A stretch of DNA of 64,000 bases from Mesorhizobium koreense (GCF_031656215.1 NZ_CP134228.1:3181001-3245000); one strand, 5' to 3'; positions 37,966 to 46,110 are shown, counted from the first letter of the stretch. The notes: generated by a model not told the origin, from the letters alone. Numbers and translations are program-made.

Positions 37966-38925
37966 TCATACTCCTTTCGCAGGTCCACCAGTAAGCGCCT
38001 CAAGCCGTTTCATAAGCATGTCTTCCAAGGAGGTGAGATTCTTGTACTCAGGGCAGTTGTAGGCGGCGATGTCGAAATGGATTTTAGTTCCAGCCCTTCT
38101 GTACATCGTAACCCGCCTGCTTAGCGCGTGAGCGTATCCTATTTCGTAATACACGCTCGGCCTTTCGCCCGTGATGTCCGCTATCAAGAACTCCGCTGTT
38201 TTGATCTCGTCAAGTATGCGTTGGGTGATGATGTCTTCGTGCTCGATGTCATCGGCTCGGAGCGCCTTTATGCCGAAGCGTTTGAAGCACTCCTTTATCT
38301 TATTGCACGCATCTTCCAGTTCGGGATGCTCCGGCGAAATCCACATCAGTATGAACGCGGTATCTGGCCTAATGCCCGCCGCAACAGCCCCGGTACCGCC
38401 GACAAGAAGTTCCTTCCCCTCCGGTGGCTTTAAATCAGCAAGCTCCAAGCGGTCGACGAGCCCGTTGAACCACGAGGTGTAATCCTGTTTAGCCTTATCA
38501 GGGTCAGAAATGTCAGTAGTTTCGTGGGCCGGTTGAAGGCCAAGAACTGATCCCTCATCGTGCAGAACTTCAACATCACGCCAGCCGAAGTCACGAAACT
38601 TCAGTGCCGACCGCATCCCCTTTAGCGCGTGACCAGCTGCGCGTTCGTCCACCTCTGTCAGCAACGGCGAACGTCGGATGACAGGAGCGATCTGCTGGGC
38701 CAGTCCCGCTAAGCGCGAAGCCAAAGAATGAGCTTCTGCCTGCACCTCTGTAGGCAACTTGGACCAGTAGTCCACATATCTGTCTGAGTAATAGCTAAAG
38801 GGGCTATCGTCCTTGTCTTCTTTCCACTCCCCATTTTGCTTCAGGTAGTCACCAGCGTGACCAAAATACGCCATCGCATCGTGATACACTTGCGTTAGTT
38901 GTTCCATTATTGAATTCTGATCCAT
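37966..38925 (-). CDS. Protein with C-terminal nucleoside-deoxyribosyltransferase/TIR-like domain, possible defence effector
   Basis: 319 residues from ATG 38925. The N-terminal ~180 residues are helical and unrecognised (SYYSDRYVDYWSKL, LASRLAGLAQQIAP). Residues 188-310 form a Rossmann-like domain: DTAFILMWISPEHPELEDAC, ADDIEHEDIITQRILDEI, AEFLIADITGERPSVYYEIG and a later KIHFDIAAYN. The D-I-T-G-x-x-P-x-V-Y-Y-E-I-G block matches the nucleoside 2-deoxyribosyltransferase/TIR-like superfamily, with a candidate catalytic Glu near residue 261. Such domains act as NAD- or nucleotide-cleaving effectors in bacterial defence. AT-richer than neighbours, and 52 bp downstream of the DUF4145 gene on the same strand. 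A 12-residue TTG extension is possible. Confidence 0.75.
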   Translation of the reverse strand: MDQNSIMEQLTQVYHDAMAYFGHAGDYLKQNGEWKEDKDDSPFSYYSDRYVDYWSKLPTEVQAEAHSLASRLAGLAQQIAPVIRRSPLLTEVDERAAGHALKGMRSALKFRDFGWRDVEVLHDEGSVLGLQPAHETTDISDPDKAKQDYTSWFNGLVDRLELADLKPPEGKELLVGGTGAVAAGIRPDTAFILMWISPEHPELEDACNKIKECFKRFGIKALRADDIEHEDIITQRILDEIKTAEFLIADITGERPSVYYEIGYAHALSRRVTMYRRAGTKIHFDIAAYNCPEYKNLTSLEDMLMKRLEALTGGPAKGV

Positions 38926-38977
38926 TATCCTGCCCGCGTTTATCGAAGGATGTACCGCCAAATACGCGCCATTTTTT

Positions 38978-39760
38978 TTAGACCTTCTTGTCGCGCGCCT
39001 CTATCGCAGCAAGTGCGTTCGGGGGAAGCGTGGCATAAACCTCATCAACGTGCTTCGGCTCGGAGATCATCTTTTCCGCTATCAAATTTAGCAGACTGAA
39101 CAGGCTCTCGGCCGTTGCCTGATCATCACGGAGATCAATGCTTCCCGGATGAACGGCGTTGTTTCCGATTACACGGACGGCGTCCAACGCTTTCTGAATA
39201 CGACTATCTAGTCCCGCCTTCACAAGCGCCGCGATATCGTCATTGATGTTCTTCCCCGGCTGGCCGAGCTCTCTACATAGCTTCTGAATGCAGAGGCGCA
39301 CCAAGGCCGCTGCACCACGGGGCGAAAGGTCTAGGATCGTGCTGGCTTCATCGTAGTCGCGCCGAATTTCGTCCGGCAGATCGGGGTTTGCGGGCGGTGC
39401 TTCTCCTCGTTGGGGATACACCATTCTGTCGTAAATCCAGATGGAAATGTCGTCGCAATTGAAGCACTTGGAAACTTGAAAATTTTCAAATTGAATTCGG
39501 ACATAGTCGCTGTCCGACAGTTCTTCTAAGAAGGGTGTTCCAGCTTTCCTCTTATCGCGCCACTTGATCATCATGGCGCGAAATTCCTTGTCCTCAATAT
39601 CGGAAAAGTCGCGGTCATCGTCGCGAGAGATAAATGTCGGAAGAGGATAATCGTCTTTCCGCCCCTTCACGTAGGCGTCATACCAAAATTGCTTCGCGAG
39701 AGCGCCGCAATGAGGACAGTTGAACGCCGTTTCCCGTATCGAAGGTGACACATATTTCAT
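38978..39760 (-). CDS. DUF4145 domain protein with zinc ribbon
   Basis: 260 residues. A zinc ribbon is formed by Cys15/Cys18 (NCPHCGA) and Cys99/Cys102 (KCFNCDD). The C-terminal half is a DUF4145 helical domain: AALVRLCIQKLCRELGQPGK, KALDAVRVIGNNAVHPGSID and LFSLLNLIAEKMI. DUF4145 occurs beside or within restriction and other defence proteins, but its activity is unknown. It sits in an AT-richer patch and is followed on the same strand by the NDT/TIR-like protein, so the pair likely forms one transcriptional unit. Confidence 0.83.
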   Translation of the reverse strand: MKYVSPSIRETAFNCPHCGALAKQFWYDAYVKGRKDDYPLPTFISRDDDRDFSDIEDKEFRAMMIKWRDKRKAGTPFLEELSDSDYVRIQFENFQVSKCFNCDDISIWIYDRMVYPQRGEAPPANPDLPDEIRRDYDEASTILDLSPRGAAALVRLCIQKLCRELGQPGKNINDDIAALVKAGLDSRIQKALDAVRVIGNNAVHPGSIDLRDDQATAESLFSLLNLIAEKMISEPKHVDEVYATLPPNALAAIEARDKKV

Positions 39761-39824
39761 TTGTTCGTCTTACCCCTCGCCGTAATGTGAAACGTGCAAA
39801 TCAAGCAAAATTTCGCAAGGCGAT

Positions 39825-40214
39825 CTACACCCACACCACCTCCACGCCCAACTCCCCCAACCACCTGTCCTTCGACACCAGCGTCAGCCCCTCTACCACC
39901 GCCTGAGCGGCCAGCATCCGGTCGAACGGATCGCGGTGCTCGCGGCCGTACGCCCCCGCCCGTATCGCGTGCCTGGCGGAGAGCGGGAGAAGGTCGAACC
40001 CCTCAGCCGCGATCACCTCCTCGAAGGCGCCGACCAGAGGCTCCACCTCCGGCCAGCGTCCCCGGTGATGCTTGTAGGACATTTCGTAGGCGGACACGGC
40101 GCTTGCGAATATCCGTGCATCCGGATCGGCAAGGATTTCTCGCACCGTGACCGGCAGGAGTTCGGGAAAATAGAGCCACCAGAACAGCGCGTGGGTATCG
40201 AGCAGAGCCCTCAC
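39825..40214 (-). CDS. PIN-domain toxin (VapC-like)
   Basis: 129 residues. The N-terminus MRALLDTHALFWW holds Asp6; Glu44 lies in SAYEMSYKH, and Asp95/Asp98 in HRDPFDRMLAAQA. Together these make the metal-binding carboxylate cluster of PIN ribonucleases, in the branch with DTHALxWW starts. As a VapC-type toxin it would cleave RNA and stop translation. The start overlaps the antitoxin stop by four bases (40211-40214), the standard toxin-antitoxin coupling. Confidence 0.9.
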   Translation of the reverse strand: MRALLDTHALFWWLYFPELLPVTVREILADPDARIFASAVSAYEMSYKHHRGRWPEVEPLVGAFEEVIAAEGFDLLPLSARHAIRAGAYGREHRDPFDRMLAAQAVVEGLTLVSKDRWLGELGVEVVWV

Positions 40215-40726
40215 CGGCCGCCGTCGTCCGAATATTTGCCTTCCCAGGCGTCTAGTTCATCATCCGTCAGCGGCTGGTCAAACAGGTCGGGCGGCAGGCT
40301 GCCGCGTAGATGCGCGAAGCGGCCGGCCACGCGCGGTTTCTTTTCCACTGGCACCACCTTTGCCACCGGCTTGCCATTCTTCATGATCGTGTATTCCCTG
40401 CCCTGCTCCACCGCCTCACGGAGGCCGCCGGCATCGTAACCGGCCGGCGTCTCTTCGCCAAAGCCGACGCGGCCGACCATATCGTCCCATTCTTGCGGGA
40501 AGCGCCGATAATAGGCGGCGATGTCATCCTTGTGGATATAATCATCCGGTGCGTGCTCCCACGGCTCCATCTCGACCGGCGGCAACACTTCGCCGCTCGT
40601 CCGCATTCGCACCAGCCGCACCGCCGGCTTGTTGCGGCGCGCGATGACGATCTCCTCGCCGGCCTCGGCGCGAGCGACGAGGTCGGAAAGCTGCGTCTTG
40701 GCGTCGTGCATGTTGATCGTGGCCAT
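40211..40726 (-). CDS. Phd/YefM-type antitoxin with a duplicated domain
   Basis: 171 residues, about twice the usual antitoxin. The N-terminal unit TINMHDAKTQLSDLVARAEA with EIVIARRNKPAVRLV is a Phd/YefM DNA-binding fold. A second copy-like part follows, GREYTIMKNGKPVAKVVPV, then FAHLRGSLPPDLFDQPLTDD, which resembles the toxin-binding tail. It neutralises the PIN toxin and probably represses its own promoter. The TAGCTA repeat lies just upstream at 40736-40755. Confidence 0.88.
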   Translation of the reverse strand: MATINMHDAKTQLSDLVARAEAGEEIVIARRNKPAVRLVRMRTSGEVLPPVEMEPWEHAPDDYIHKDDIAAYYRRFPQEWDDMVGRVGFGEETPAGYDAGGLREAVEQGREYTIMKNGKPVAKVVPVEKKPRVAGRFAHLRGSLPPDLFDQPLTDDELDAWEGKYSDDGGR

Positions 40727-40735
40727 CCCTGCAAT

Positions 40736-40755
40736 ATAGCTAGGAACTTAGCTAA
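40736..40755 (-). promoter_or_regulatory. Candidate toxin-antitoxin autoregulatory operator
   Basis: TAGCTA occurs twice (40737-40742 and 40749-40754) as an inverted repeat around GGAACT, ten bases before the antitoxin start. Because TAGCTA is self-complementary, the site is a dyad. Palindromes next to Phd-type antitoxin genes usually bind the toxin-antitoxin complex. Confidence 0.55.
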
Positions 40756-40818
40756 GATCAACGAAGGTTCGGTACCCTTCCCTTGTCCCACAGGGGGAGA
40801 AGGGACCCCCCGAACCCC

Positions 40819-41481
40819 TCACTCCCCCAGCATGGTGTCCGCAATGCTGTAGCAATGGCTCGCCTGGTAGGCGTTCCGCCCCCGGTTCATGTGCGTGAGG
40901 TTGAACGTGCGGATGGCGCGCAGGGCGCGGGGGTTCGCAATGAATTGGCGGATCGAGGCGGCGCCGCGCACCTTGACGACGAACATGTCGGCGCCGCGCG
41001 GGAAGAAATGGCTGACATTCTCCGGCGTCGCGACGCTCTGCTCGAGAAAGGACTCGTCCAGCCGGTCCGGCGTGGCCGAACCATCCGTGGTGAAATCCGA
41101 CAGGTGCAGGATGAACCGGGCGCCGAGGTCGTCGTCCCGGGCATAGAGCGTGAAAAGCTCCATCCAGCTCGCATTGACGCGGATGAGCGGCTTGTCCGAG
41201 GTCGACGGCAGGCAGGAGACCGACCAGTAGGTGCGCTCTGTCCTGCGCGGGATCGGAATGCAGTTCGGACCGTATATTCCGAGGATCGCCAGCACTTCCT
41301 TTGCCTGCGGGCGACGAAGCAGTTTCTCGAACCGGACGGCATATTTGAAGCGGTGCTCCAGGGATTCCGAGCGCTCGCCCGCGTCCGGCAAGTCGGCCTT
41401 GCCCTCTATCCAAGCGCGCTGCTGCTCAGGATCGAGGAATTGCCGGATACCGGTGGTTCTGGGGCGAGAAGTCGTGGCCAT
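40819..41481 (-). CDS. Hypothetical protein
   Basis: 220 residues starting MATTSRPRTTGIRQFLDPEQ. The sequence is a mixed alpha/beta soluble protein with no signal peptide and no obvious motif (FKYAVRFEKLLRRPQAKEVL, LGARFILHLSDFTTDG, FIANPRALRAIRTFNLTHMN). I do not recognise a family. It sits between the toxin-antitoxin pair and a repeat-rich gap. Length and composition look like a genuine gene. Confidence 0.6.
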   Translation of the reverse strand: MATTSRPRTTGIRQFLDPEQQRAWIEGKADLPDAGERSESLEHRFKYAVRFEKLLRRPQAKEVLAILGIYGPNCIPIPRRTERTYWSVSCLPSTSDKPLIRVNASWMELFTLYARDDDLGARFILHLSDFTTDGSATPDRLDESFLEQSVATPENVSHFFPRGADMFVVKVRGAASIRQFIANPRALRAIRTFNLTHMNRGRNAYQASHCYSIADTMLGE

Positions 41482-41649
41482 GTCAGGCGCCCTGCGAAAT
41501 TCGTGTTCGTATCATCCGCCGGATCCTGTTCCCGTTTAGGTGGTTGCGGCGGTTGATAGCGCATCAACGCGTTATATTTTGCAAGCGGAGGAACGGCCAG
41601 GGTCGTCGTCCTGGGGCAAGTGGAGCCCCCGGGTCTTGTCTTCGGCAAG

Positions 41650-41840
41650 CCCGAGGACAGGCTCCGCGGAACGCGACCCAGGGATCCATGCCGGAACCTT
41701 TGCCGAATAACGCAGCGGTCCGGAACCTTGGCGTTCGCGCCCGGCCGCTTTCGTTCGGGCATGGATCCCGGCTCTCGCCGCGCGGCCTGCGGCCGCTCGG
41801 CAGCGGCCGGGATGACGAAGCGCGTGATTTCCCTCGCCCC
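41650..41840. repeat. Intergenic inverted-repeat sequence
   Basis: GGGATCCATGCC (41681-41692) reappears inverted as GGCATGGATCCC (41758-41769), with CG-rich palindromic runs around it (GCGGCCTGCGGCCGCTCG). The block looks like a dispersed intergenic repeat of the kind common in Mesorhizobium-type genomes. No supported gene lies in it. Confidence 0.5.
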
Positions 41841-41906
41841 TTTTATCCACCCTCCTCCACCCAGCGCTAAAATCCCGCCGCCCTGAATGGGTCCGGAGGA
41901 CGCTCG

Positions 41907-42224
41907 ATGAACTGGGATGCTGCGATCGAGAAAAACCGGGAGGCACTGAAGCGCGTGCTGGCCATGCTCATCGCCATGGCGGGGCTGGCTGGCGTTGATC
42001 CCAAGTCCCCCTCCCCCTTGTGGGGGTCCGAAGGACGGGCGAGACAAGTGGCTCTCCCCGGCAAGGCTAGGGGTAGGGGTAATCGCCGTGTCTGGCCGTT
42101 GCGTCCCGGTCGCCCGCCCGGCCATCGCCCGGCCAATAGCGGGCCCCGCCACGAGGTCCACGAAATCCTTGACGTCACCCACGGCCTGGCGTTCTGGGCG
42201 CTGGAAAAACCCGACACCTCATGA
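41907..42224 (+). pseudogene. Truncated gene remnant with MNWDAAIEKNREALKRVLAM start
   Basis: The first 28 residues, MNWDAAIEKNREALKRVLAM then LIAMAGLA, look like the start of a conserved alphaproteobacterial protein. After codon 30 the frame runs through an intergenic-type repeat (SPSPLWGSEGRARQV) and low-complexity residues, so the rest is not protein-like. It is probably a gene whose body was lost or replaced. The gap 41482-42340 holds only this and repeats. Confidence 0.4.
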
Positions 42225-42340
42225 ACGCCCCACGGCTATGGGTATATGTCAGCAATGTTTCATTCCGGGTGGACAAGCGTCGTCCGCCCGCGCACCCTCG
42301 CGTCCGCATCAATTCGCCCCGTCGATTCAGGAGTAGCAGC

Positions 42341-43144
42341 GTGGCAAAATCTGGAACGATCCGCGCAGGCATGGGCGGCTGGACCTTCGAGCCATGGGAT
42401 ACGTCCTTCTATCCCGACAAGCTGCCGAAGGCGAAGCAGTTGCATCATGCCTCTCGGGCTGTGCCGACCATCGAGGTCAACGGCACCTATTATTCGACCT
42501 TCAAACCGGCCACTTTCGCCAAATGGGCGGGCGACGCGCCGGAAGGTTTTGTCTTCTCGCTGAAGGCTATCCGCTTTTCCACCAATCGCCGGGTGCTGGC
42601 GGAGGCGGGCGAATCCGTCGGGCGCTTCCTCGGCTCAGGCGTCTCCGAACTTGGCGACAAGCTCGGGCCGATCCTCTGGCAGTTCGCACCGACCAAGAAA
42701 TTCGACCCCGACGATTTCGGCGCGTTCCTGGCGCTCTTGCCCGAGAAACAGGACGGCGTGAAGCTGCGCCACGCGGTCGAGGTGCGCAACGACTCCTTCG
42801 TCGTGCCGGAATTCGCCGCCCTCCTGCGCAAGCACGACGTCGCGGTGGTCTATGCCGACCATGAGAAATATCCGGCCATCGCCGACGTGACCGGCGATTT
42901 CGTCTATGCCCGCCTGCAGACCGGCTCCGACGACATCCCGACCTGCTATTCCGAAAAGGCGTTGGACGAATGGGCCGCACGGGCGAAGCTGTGGGCCGAG
43001 GGCAAGGCGCCCGACGATTTGCCGCTTGCCGATCCCTCGACGCATGCGCCAGTCAAGCCGCGCGACGTGTTCATCTATTTCATCACCTCGGGCAAGGTGC
43101 GCGCGCCGCACGGAGCGATGGCCTTCATGAAGCGGGTCGCCTAA
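42341..43144 (+). CDS. DUF72 family protein
   Basis: 267 residues from a GTG preceded by AGGAG. GMGGWTFEPWDTSFYPDKLP, then TIEVNGTYYSTFKPATFAKW and FSLKAIRFSTNRR match DUF72 (YecE-like), a TIM-barrel family of unknown enzymatic role. HAVEVRNDSFVVPEF and FVYARLQTGSDDIPTCYSE are the later conserved blocks. An upstream ATG at 42221 would add 40 Arg-rich residues and is not used. The stop is convergent with the proline-rich gene, overlapping its end by 20 bp. Confidence 0.9.
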   Translation: MAKSGTIRAGMGGWTFEPWDTSFYPDKLPKAKQLHHASRAVPTIEVNGTYYSTFKPATFAKWAGDAPEGFVFSLKAIRFSTNRRVLAEAGESVGRFLGSGVSELGDKLGPILWQFAPTKKFDPDDFGAFLALLPEKQDGVKLRHAVEVRNDSFVVPEFAALLRKHDVAVVYADHEKYPAIADVTGDFVYARLQTGSDDIPTCYSEKALDEWAARAKLWAEGKAPDDLPLADPSTHAPVKPRDVFIYFITSGKVRAPHGAMAFMKRVA

Positions 43145-43391
43145 ACATGTCGCGGACCGGCGGTTGCGGCTCCGGGTCGGGACCTGGAAACGGCTCCGGG
43201 CGCGGCGGGATCGGATTCGGTATCGGGCGCGGCTGCGTGCCGGCCCGTTTCGGCGGCTCGCGGTTTTCGTCCGGATTGGGGTTCGGCTCCTCGTCGGGCA
43301 GTAAATCCGGGTCGGGCTCCTTGACGTCCGGCTTCCAGCTGGGCGGCGGAGGCGGTGTCGCAGGCGGATCGGGTGGGCGCGGATCGGGCAT
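43125..43391 (-). CDS. Proline-rich acidic mini-protein
   Basis: 88 residues starting MPDPRPPDPPATPPPPPSWK, then a run of DPDLLPDEEPNPNPDENREP. It has a good AAAGGAG ribosome-binding site seven bases before the ATG, which supports a real gene rather than a low-complexity accident. The sequence should be disordered. No function is known. The opposite strand carries a Gly/Ser-rich open frame over the same DNA, judged a shadow. It overlaps the DUF72 3' end by 20 bp. Confidence 0.65.
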   Translation of the reverse strand: MPDPRPPDPPATPPPPPSWKPDVKEPDPDLLPDEEPNPNPDENREPPKRAGTQPRPIPNPIPPRPEPFPGPDPEPQPPVRDMFRRPAS

Positions 43392-43470
43392 GGCCAACTC
43401 CTTTGGCCGCATAACGACGGTTCGACGAAGGGGTTCCGACGCGCCGAATTGTTACGGAAAGAGTTGAAGC

Positions 43471-43556
43471 TGGTGCTGGCGGCGGGGATCGAACCCGCAC
43501 GGGCAAGGCCCGAGGGATTTTAAGTCCCTTGCGTCTACCAATTCCGCCACGCCAGC
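43471..43556 (-). tRNA. tRNA-Leu (anticodon UAA)
   Basis: Minus-strand sequence begins GCTGGCG and ends CGCCAGC-A-CCA, so the acceptor stem pairs perfectly and the CCA is encoded. The anticodon loop GACTTAAAATC gives UAA. A long variable arm (CGGGCCTTGCCCG) marks a class II tRNA, as expected for leucine. The T-loop GGTTCGATCCC is standard. It lies 34 bp past the end of the hydrolase gene. Confidence 0.96.
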
Positions 43557-43590
43557 GCCGGGAAACGGGTAGACGAGGCGGGCGTCCCGA

Positions 43591-44565
43591 TCAAGCCGCA
43601 AACGCACGCGCCGCGATGCGACGGATGAAGGCCACCGTCTGTTCCGGTAGCGCATGCTGCAGCATATGACCGATGCCGGAGACGATTTCGAGGTCGAGCC
43701 CCTTCACCTTGCCTTCCATGGCAAGGCCGTGCTGTTCGTAGTTCAGCACGCGGTCGGCGTCGCCGAAGAGGATGCCGACCGGCATCCGCAATTCGCCGTA
43801 GCGTGCCTGCAATCGCCGCAGATCGCGCCCCGAACTGCAGAAATCGGTCGAGGTCGCGTAGAAATGGCTGGGCCGCAGGCCGAGCATGGCGCCACCCGCC
43901 ACCGCGTAGTCTTCCGGCGGCTGCTGCGGCCCGAAGACGAAGTCGAGCACGGCCGGCGCGTTCTTGATGGAGCGCGGCGCCGACACCGTCCAGGCGATCA
44001 GTCGCCGCTTCCGGGGCGAGGTGATGAAAAGCGGCCGGAACCCTTCCGGGATACCGCCGCCGAAATGGGTGAGTGGCGAGATCAGCGCCAGACCGGACAC
44101 GTCGTCCGGATAGTCGAGCGCCGTCTGCAAGGCGATCGCTCCGCCGAGCGAGTGGCCGACGAGCAAGGGCTTCTCCAGCCCGAGCGTCTCGATGAAACGG
44201 TGAACGGCCTTGGCTTGATCTATCAGCCGCCCGTCGCTGCCGTCGGTGCGGGTCGACCAGCCGGAGCCGGCCCGGTCGAGCGCGATCAGCCGATAGCCGG
44301 GACCGAAATTGCGGATCACCGGATAGAGGAAATGATGGAGCGTACCGCCGAGCCCGTGGATGAAGAGGATCGGCCGCCCCTCGCCCTGCTCGACATAGTG
44401 GATACGGTTGCCGTCAACGGTGATGAACTTGCCGGCAGGCGGCACTGCCTTCTCGGCACGGCGGGCGATGCGGCGCGTGACGAAATAGAGATAGAGCACG
44501 ACGATGATCGCCGCCACGGCGAGCGCCAGCAGGATGCCGATGACGACCGTCAGGATTTCGAACAT
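43591..44565 (-). CDS. Membrane-anchored alpha/beta hydrolase
   Basis: 324 residues. An N-terminal helix (LTVVIGILLALAVAAIIVVL) anchors it, and the hydrolase fold follows: RPILFIHGLGGTLHHF, the nucleophile elbow LVGHSLGGAIA, an acidic DADRVL and the final IGHMLQH. The Ser-Asp-His triad is complete. The substrate is unknown; lipase/esterase or haloalkane-type activity is possible. The start MFEILTVVIGILL has normal N-terminal character. Confidence 0.9.
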   Translation of the reverse strand: MFEILTVVIGILLALAVAAIIVVLYLYFVTRRIARRAEKAVPPAGKFITVDGNRIHYVEQGEGRPILFIHGLGGTLHHFLYPVIRNFGPGYRLIALDRAGSGWSTRTDGSDGRLIDQAKAVHRFIETLGLEKPLLVGHSLGGAIALQTALDYPDDVSGLALISPLTHFGGGIPEGFRPLFITSPRKRRLIAWTVSAPRSIKNAPAVLDFVFGPQQPPEDYAVAGGAMLGLRPSHFYATSTDFCSSGRDLRRLQARYGELRMPVGILFGDADRVLNYEQHGLAMEGKVKGLDLEIVSGIGHMLQHALPEQTVAFIRRIAARAFAA

Positions 44566-44662
44566 GCGCCCTGCTCTCCCCTTATTCGGCGCCGAGCATA
44601 CCGGGCCGACGCGTTACGGCAAGCCGGCTTCCGCTTCCATCCACGGCGCACGGTCGCCTGCC

Positions 44663-45055
44663 TCATGCGGGTGGCCATTCCTCATATTGCGGCAACCCGT
44701 CTTCGAGGATGAGCCAGGGCTGTTTCGCCGAGATGAAAATGTGCATCCGGGGCCGAAACAGCGACGGGTCGTCAAGCGTACCGGAGCCGACACCGACGGT
44801 CCCGCTCGACAGGCGCCGGGTGAAGAGGGTGGTGCCGCATTCCGGGCAGAAACCGCGCTGCAGATCGGGCGAGGAGTGCGACCAGCGCGCCGGCCCCTCG
44901 ATCGCCACATCGGCGCCAGCAAAGAGCAGACGTGCGTTGAAGGCCGCGCCGACCGCCTTCTGGCAGAGCCGGCAATGGCAGACGCGCTCGTTGACCGGAG
45001 CTGCCTTCGCCCGGTAACGCACCTTCCCGCACAAACACCCGCCGGCATAGAGCAT
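44663..45055 (-). CDS. GFA-domain (glutathione-dependent formaldehyde-activating) protein
   Basis: 130 residues with the CENP-V/GFA zinc-binding cysteines: GGCLCGKVRYRA, CHCRLCQKAVGAAF and GFCPECGTTLFTRR. It would bind zinc, and family members act on S-(hydroxymethyl)glutathione or related thiols, although many have no tested activity. GAAAGGAGG lies seven bases before the chosen ATG at 45055; the longer frame to 45214 has no such site. Confidence 0.9.
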   Translation of the reverse strand: MLYAGGCLCGKVRYRAKAAPVNERVCHCRLCQKAVGAAFNARLLFAGADVAIEGPARWSHSSPDLQRGFCPECGTTLFTRRLSSGTVGVGSGTLDDPSLFRPRMHIFISAKQPWLILEDGLPQYEEWPPA

Positions 45056-45677
45056 TCGGATCCTCCTTTCGTGGTCCTGTTTCTTGTGGGGCGGAATGCA
45101 CCGGGCCGCAAGGCGAGGATGCGATGGCCGGCACGGGCGTTGGAGCACTTCCGTGTTCGTAATCGCCCATGCTTGGTGCTCACCACGCTGCCTGTCGGCC
45201 CTGGCCATTGTCAAGAAACCGGGAAGCGGGGCGCGATGCCGTGCCTTCCGAATTGAAATAGGTGGCGCGACAATCGCGCCCCGCCGGCGATTTCTGTTCC
45301 CGCCTGTTCCGCTGCTCCCCGAGCCTCACCCTGAACCTGCCGAAGGGTAGTCACTCCGAACAGGTTCAGCGCTCGTCCCGGGGTCTGTGTACCTTCTACC
45401 GGCACGCAGGGGTCATAGTGCCCCCAGGGGAACCTCCAGGCGGAACCTCCCCGGCCATGATGCCACGTCAGCATCACGGCGGAGGCGCCGGCTCCTCTCC
45501 ACGCAATCACCGTCATGATCGGTGTTCCCGATGGGAGGAACTGACAGGGAGTATGGATGAAGGGCAGAGGGCGTGGAGAAAGAAAGACGAAGAAAATATG
45601 GAAAGCGCGGAGATCAGCAGCTTCCGGAGGCAGGCAGGCGCGATCCTGTCCACGTTTGGCGGGAGACCAACCACTTC

Positions 45678-45868
45678 GTCATTCCTGACCTCGTGAGCGA
45701 CTGAAAGGAGCGGAGAGTGTCGGGAATCCATGCCGTGGCCTTGCGGACGAACACCCCCATGCCTGAGGCGAACCCGTTCTGAACCTCCGGCTCGCCACAC
45801 CATCGCTCAGGCCTAGATTCCCGACACTCCCCGCTCCTTCCAGTCGCTCACGAGGTCGGGAATGACGG
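45678..45868. repeat. Near-perfect 52-bp inverted repeat with an 85-bp interior
   Basis: The segment about 45678-45729 (CCTCGTGAGCGACTG core) is inverted at 45815-45868 (CAGTCGCTCACGAGG core), with only a few mismatches over about 50 bp. The interior holds no gene. It could fold into a long hairpin or be a dispersed intergenic repeat. The gap 45056-46110 otherwise contains no coding sequence I can support. Confidence 0.75.
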
Positions 45869-46110
45869 CGTTTTCATCGACCCTTCCGACAATCGCCGAG
45901 AATGGGGAGCCGCCACGCTTCCGCGCCCTTCCAGAATAGGCCTCGGACAGGCCGCCCTCACAGCGTTCGGGCTGCCTTCCGGGACGACGCGCAGGGTGTG
46001 GTTTGCCGCCCCAGGTCTTCCGAGCTTCGCGCTGCCCGGAAATCCAAATGACGGTACAAAGAAAACACATCCACCAATCGTCGGATGCCGGCGATAACTC
46101 TCACTTTCGT

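Noticed and set aside
42221-42340. 40-residue N-terminal extension of the DUF72 gene
   Set aside because: Arg/Pro-rich and not DUF72-like; the GTG at 42341 has a good AGGAG site.
42970-43467. Gly/Ser-rich rightward frame
   Set aside because: It overlaps the DUF72 3' end and is the complement of the proline-rich minus-strand gene, which has the better ribosome-binding site.
43471-43556. tRNA-Leu as integration site of a genomic island
   Set aside because: No integrase gene and no repeat of the tRNA 3' end was seen nearby; the AT-richer patch does not touch the tRNA.
45262-45696. 144-codon rightward frame in the 45-46 kb gap
   Set aside because: No ribosome-binding site, low-complexity Arg/Ser/Pro composition and overlap with the inverted repeat; not protein-like.
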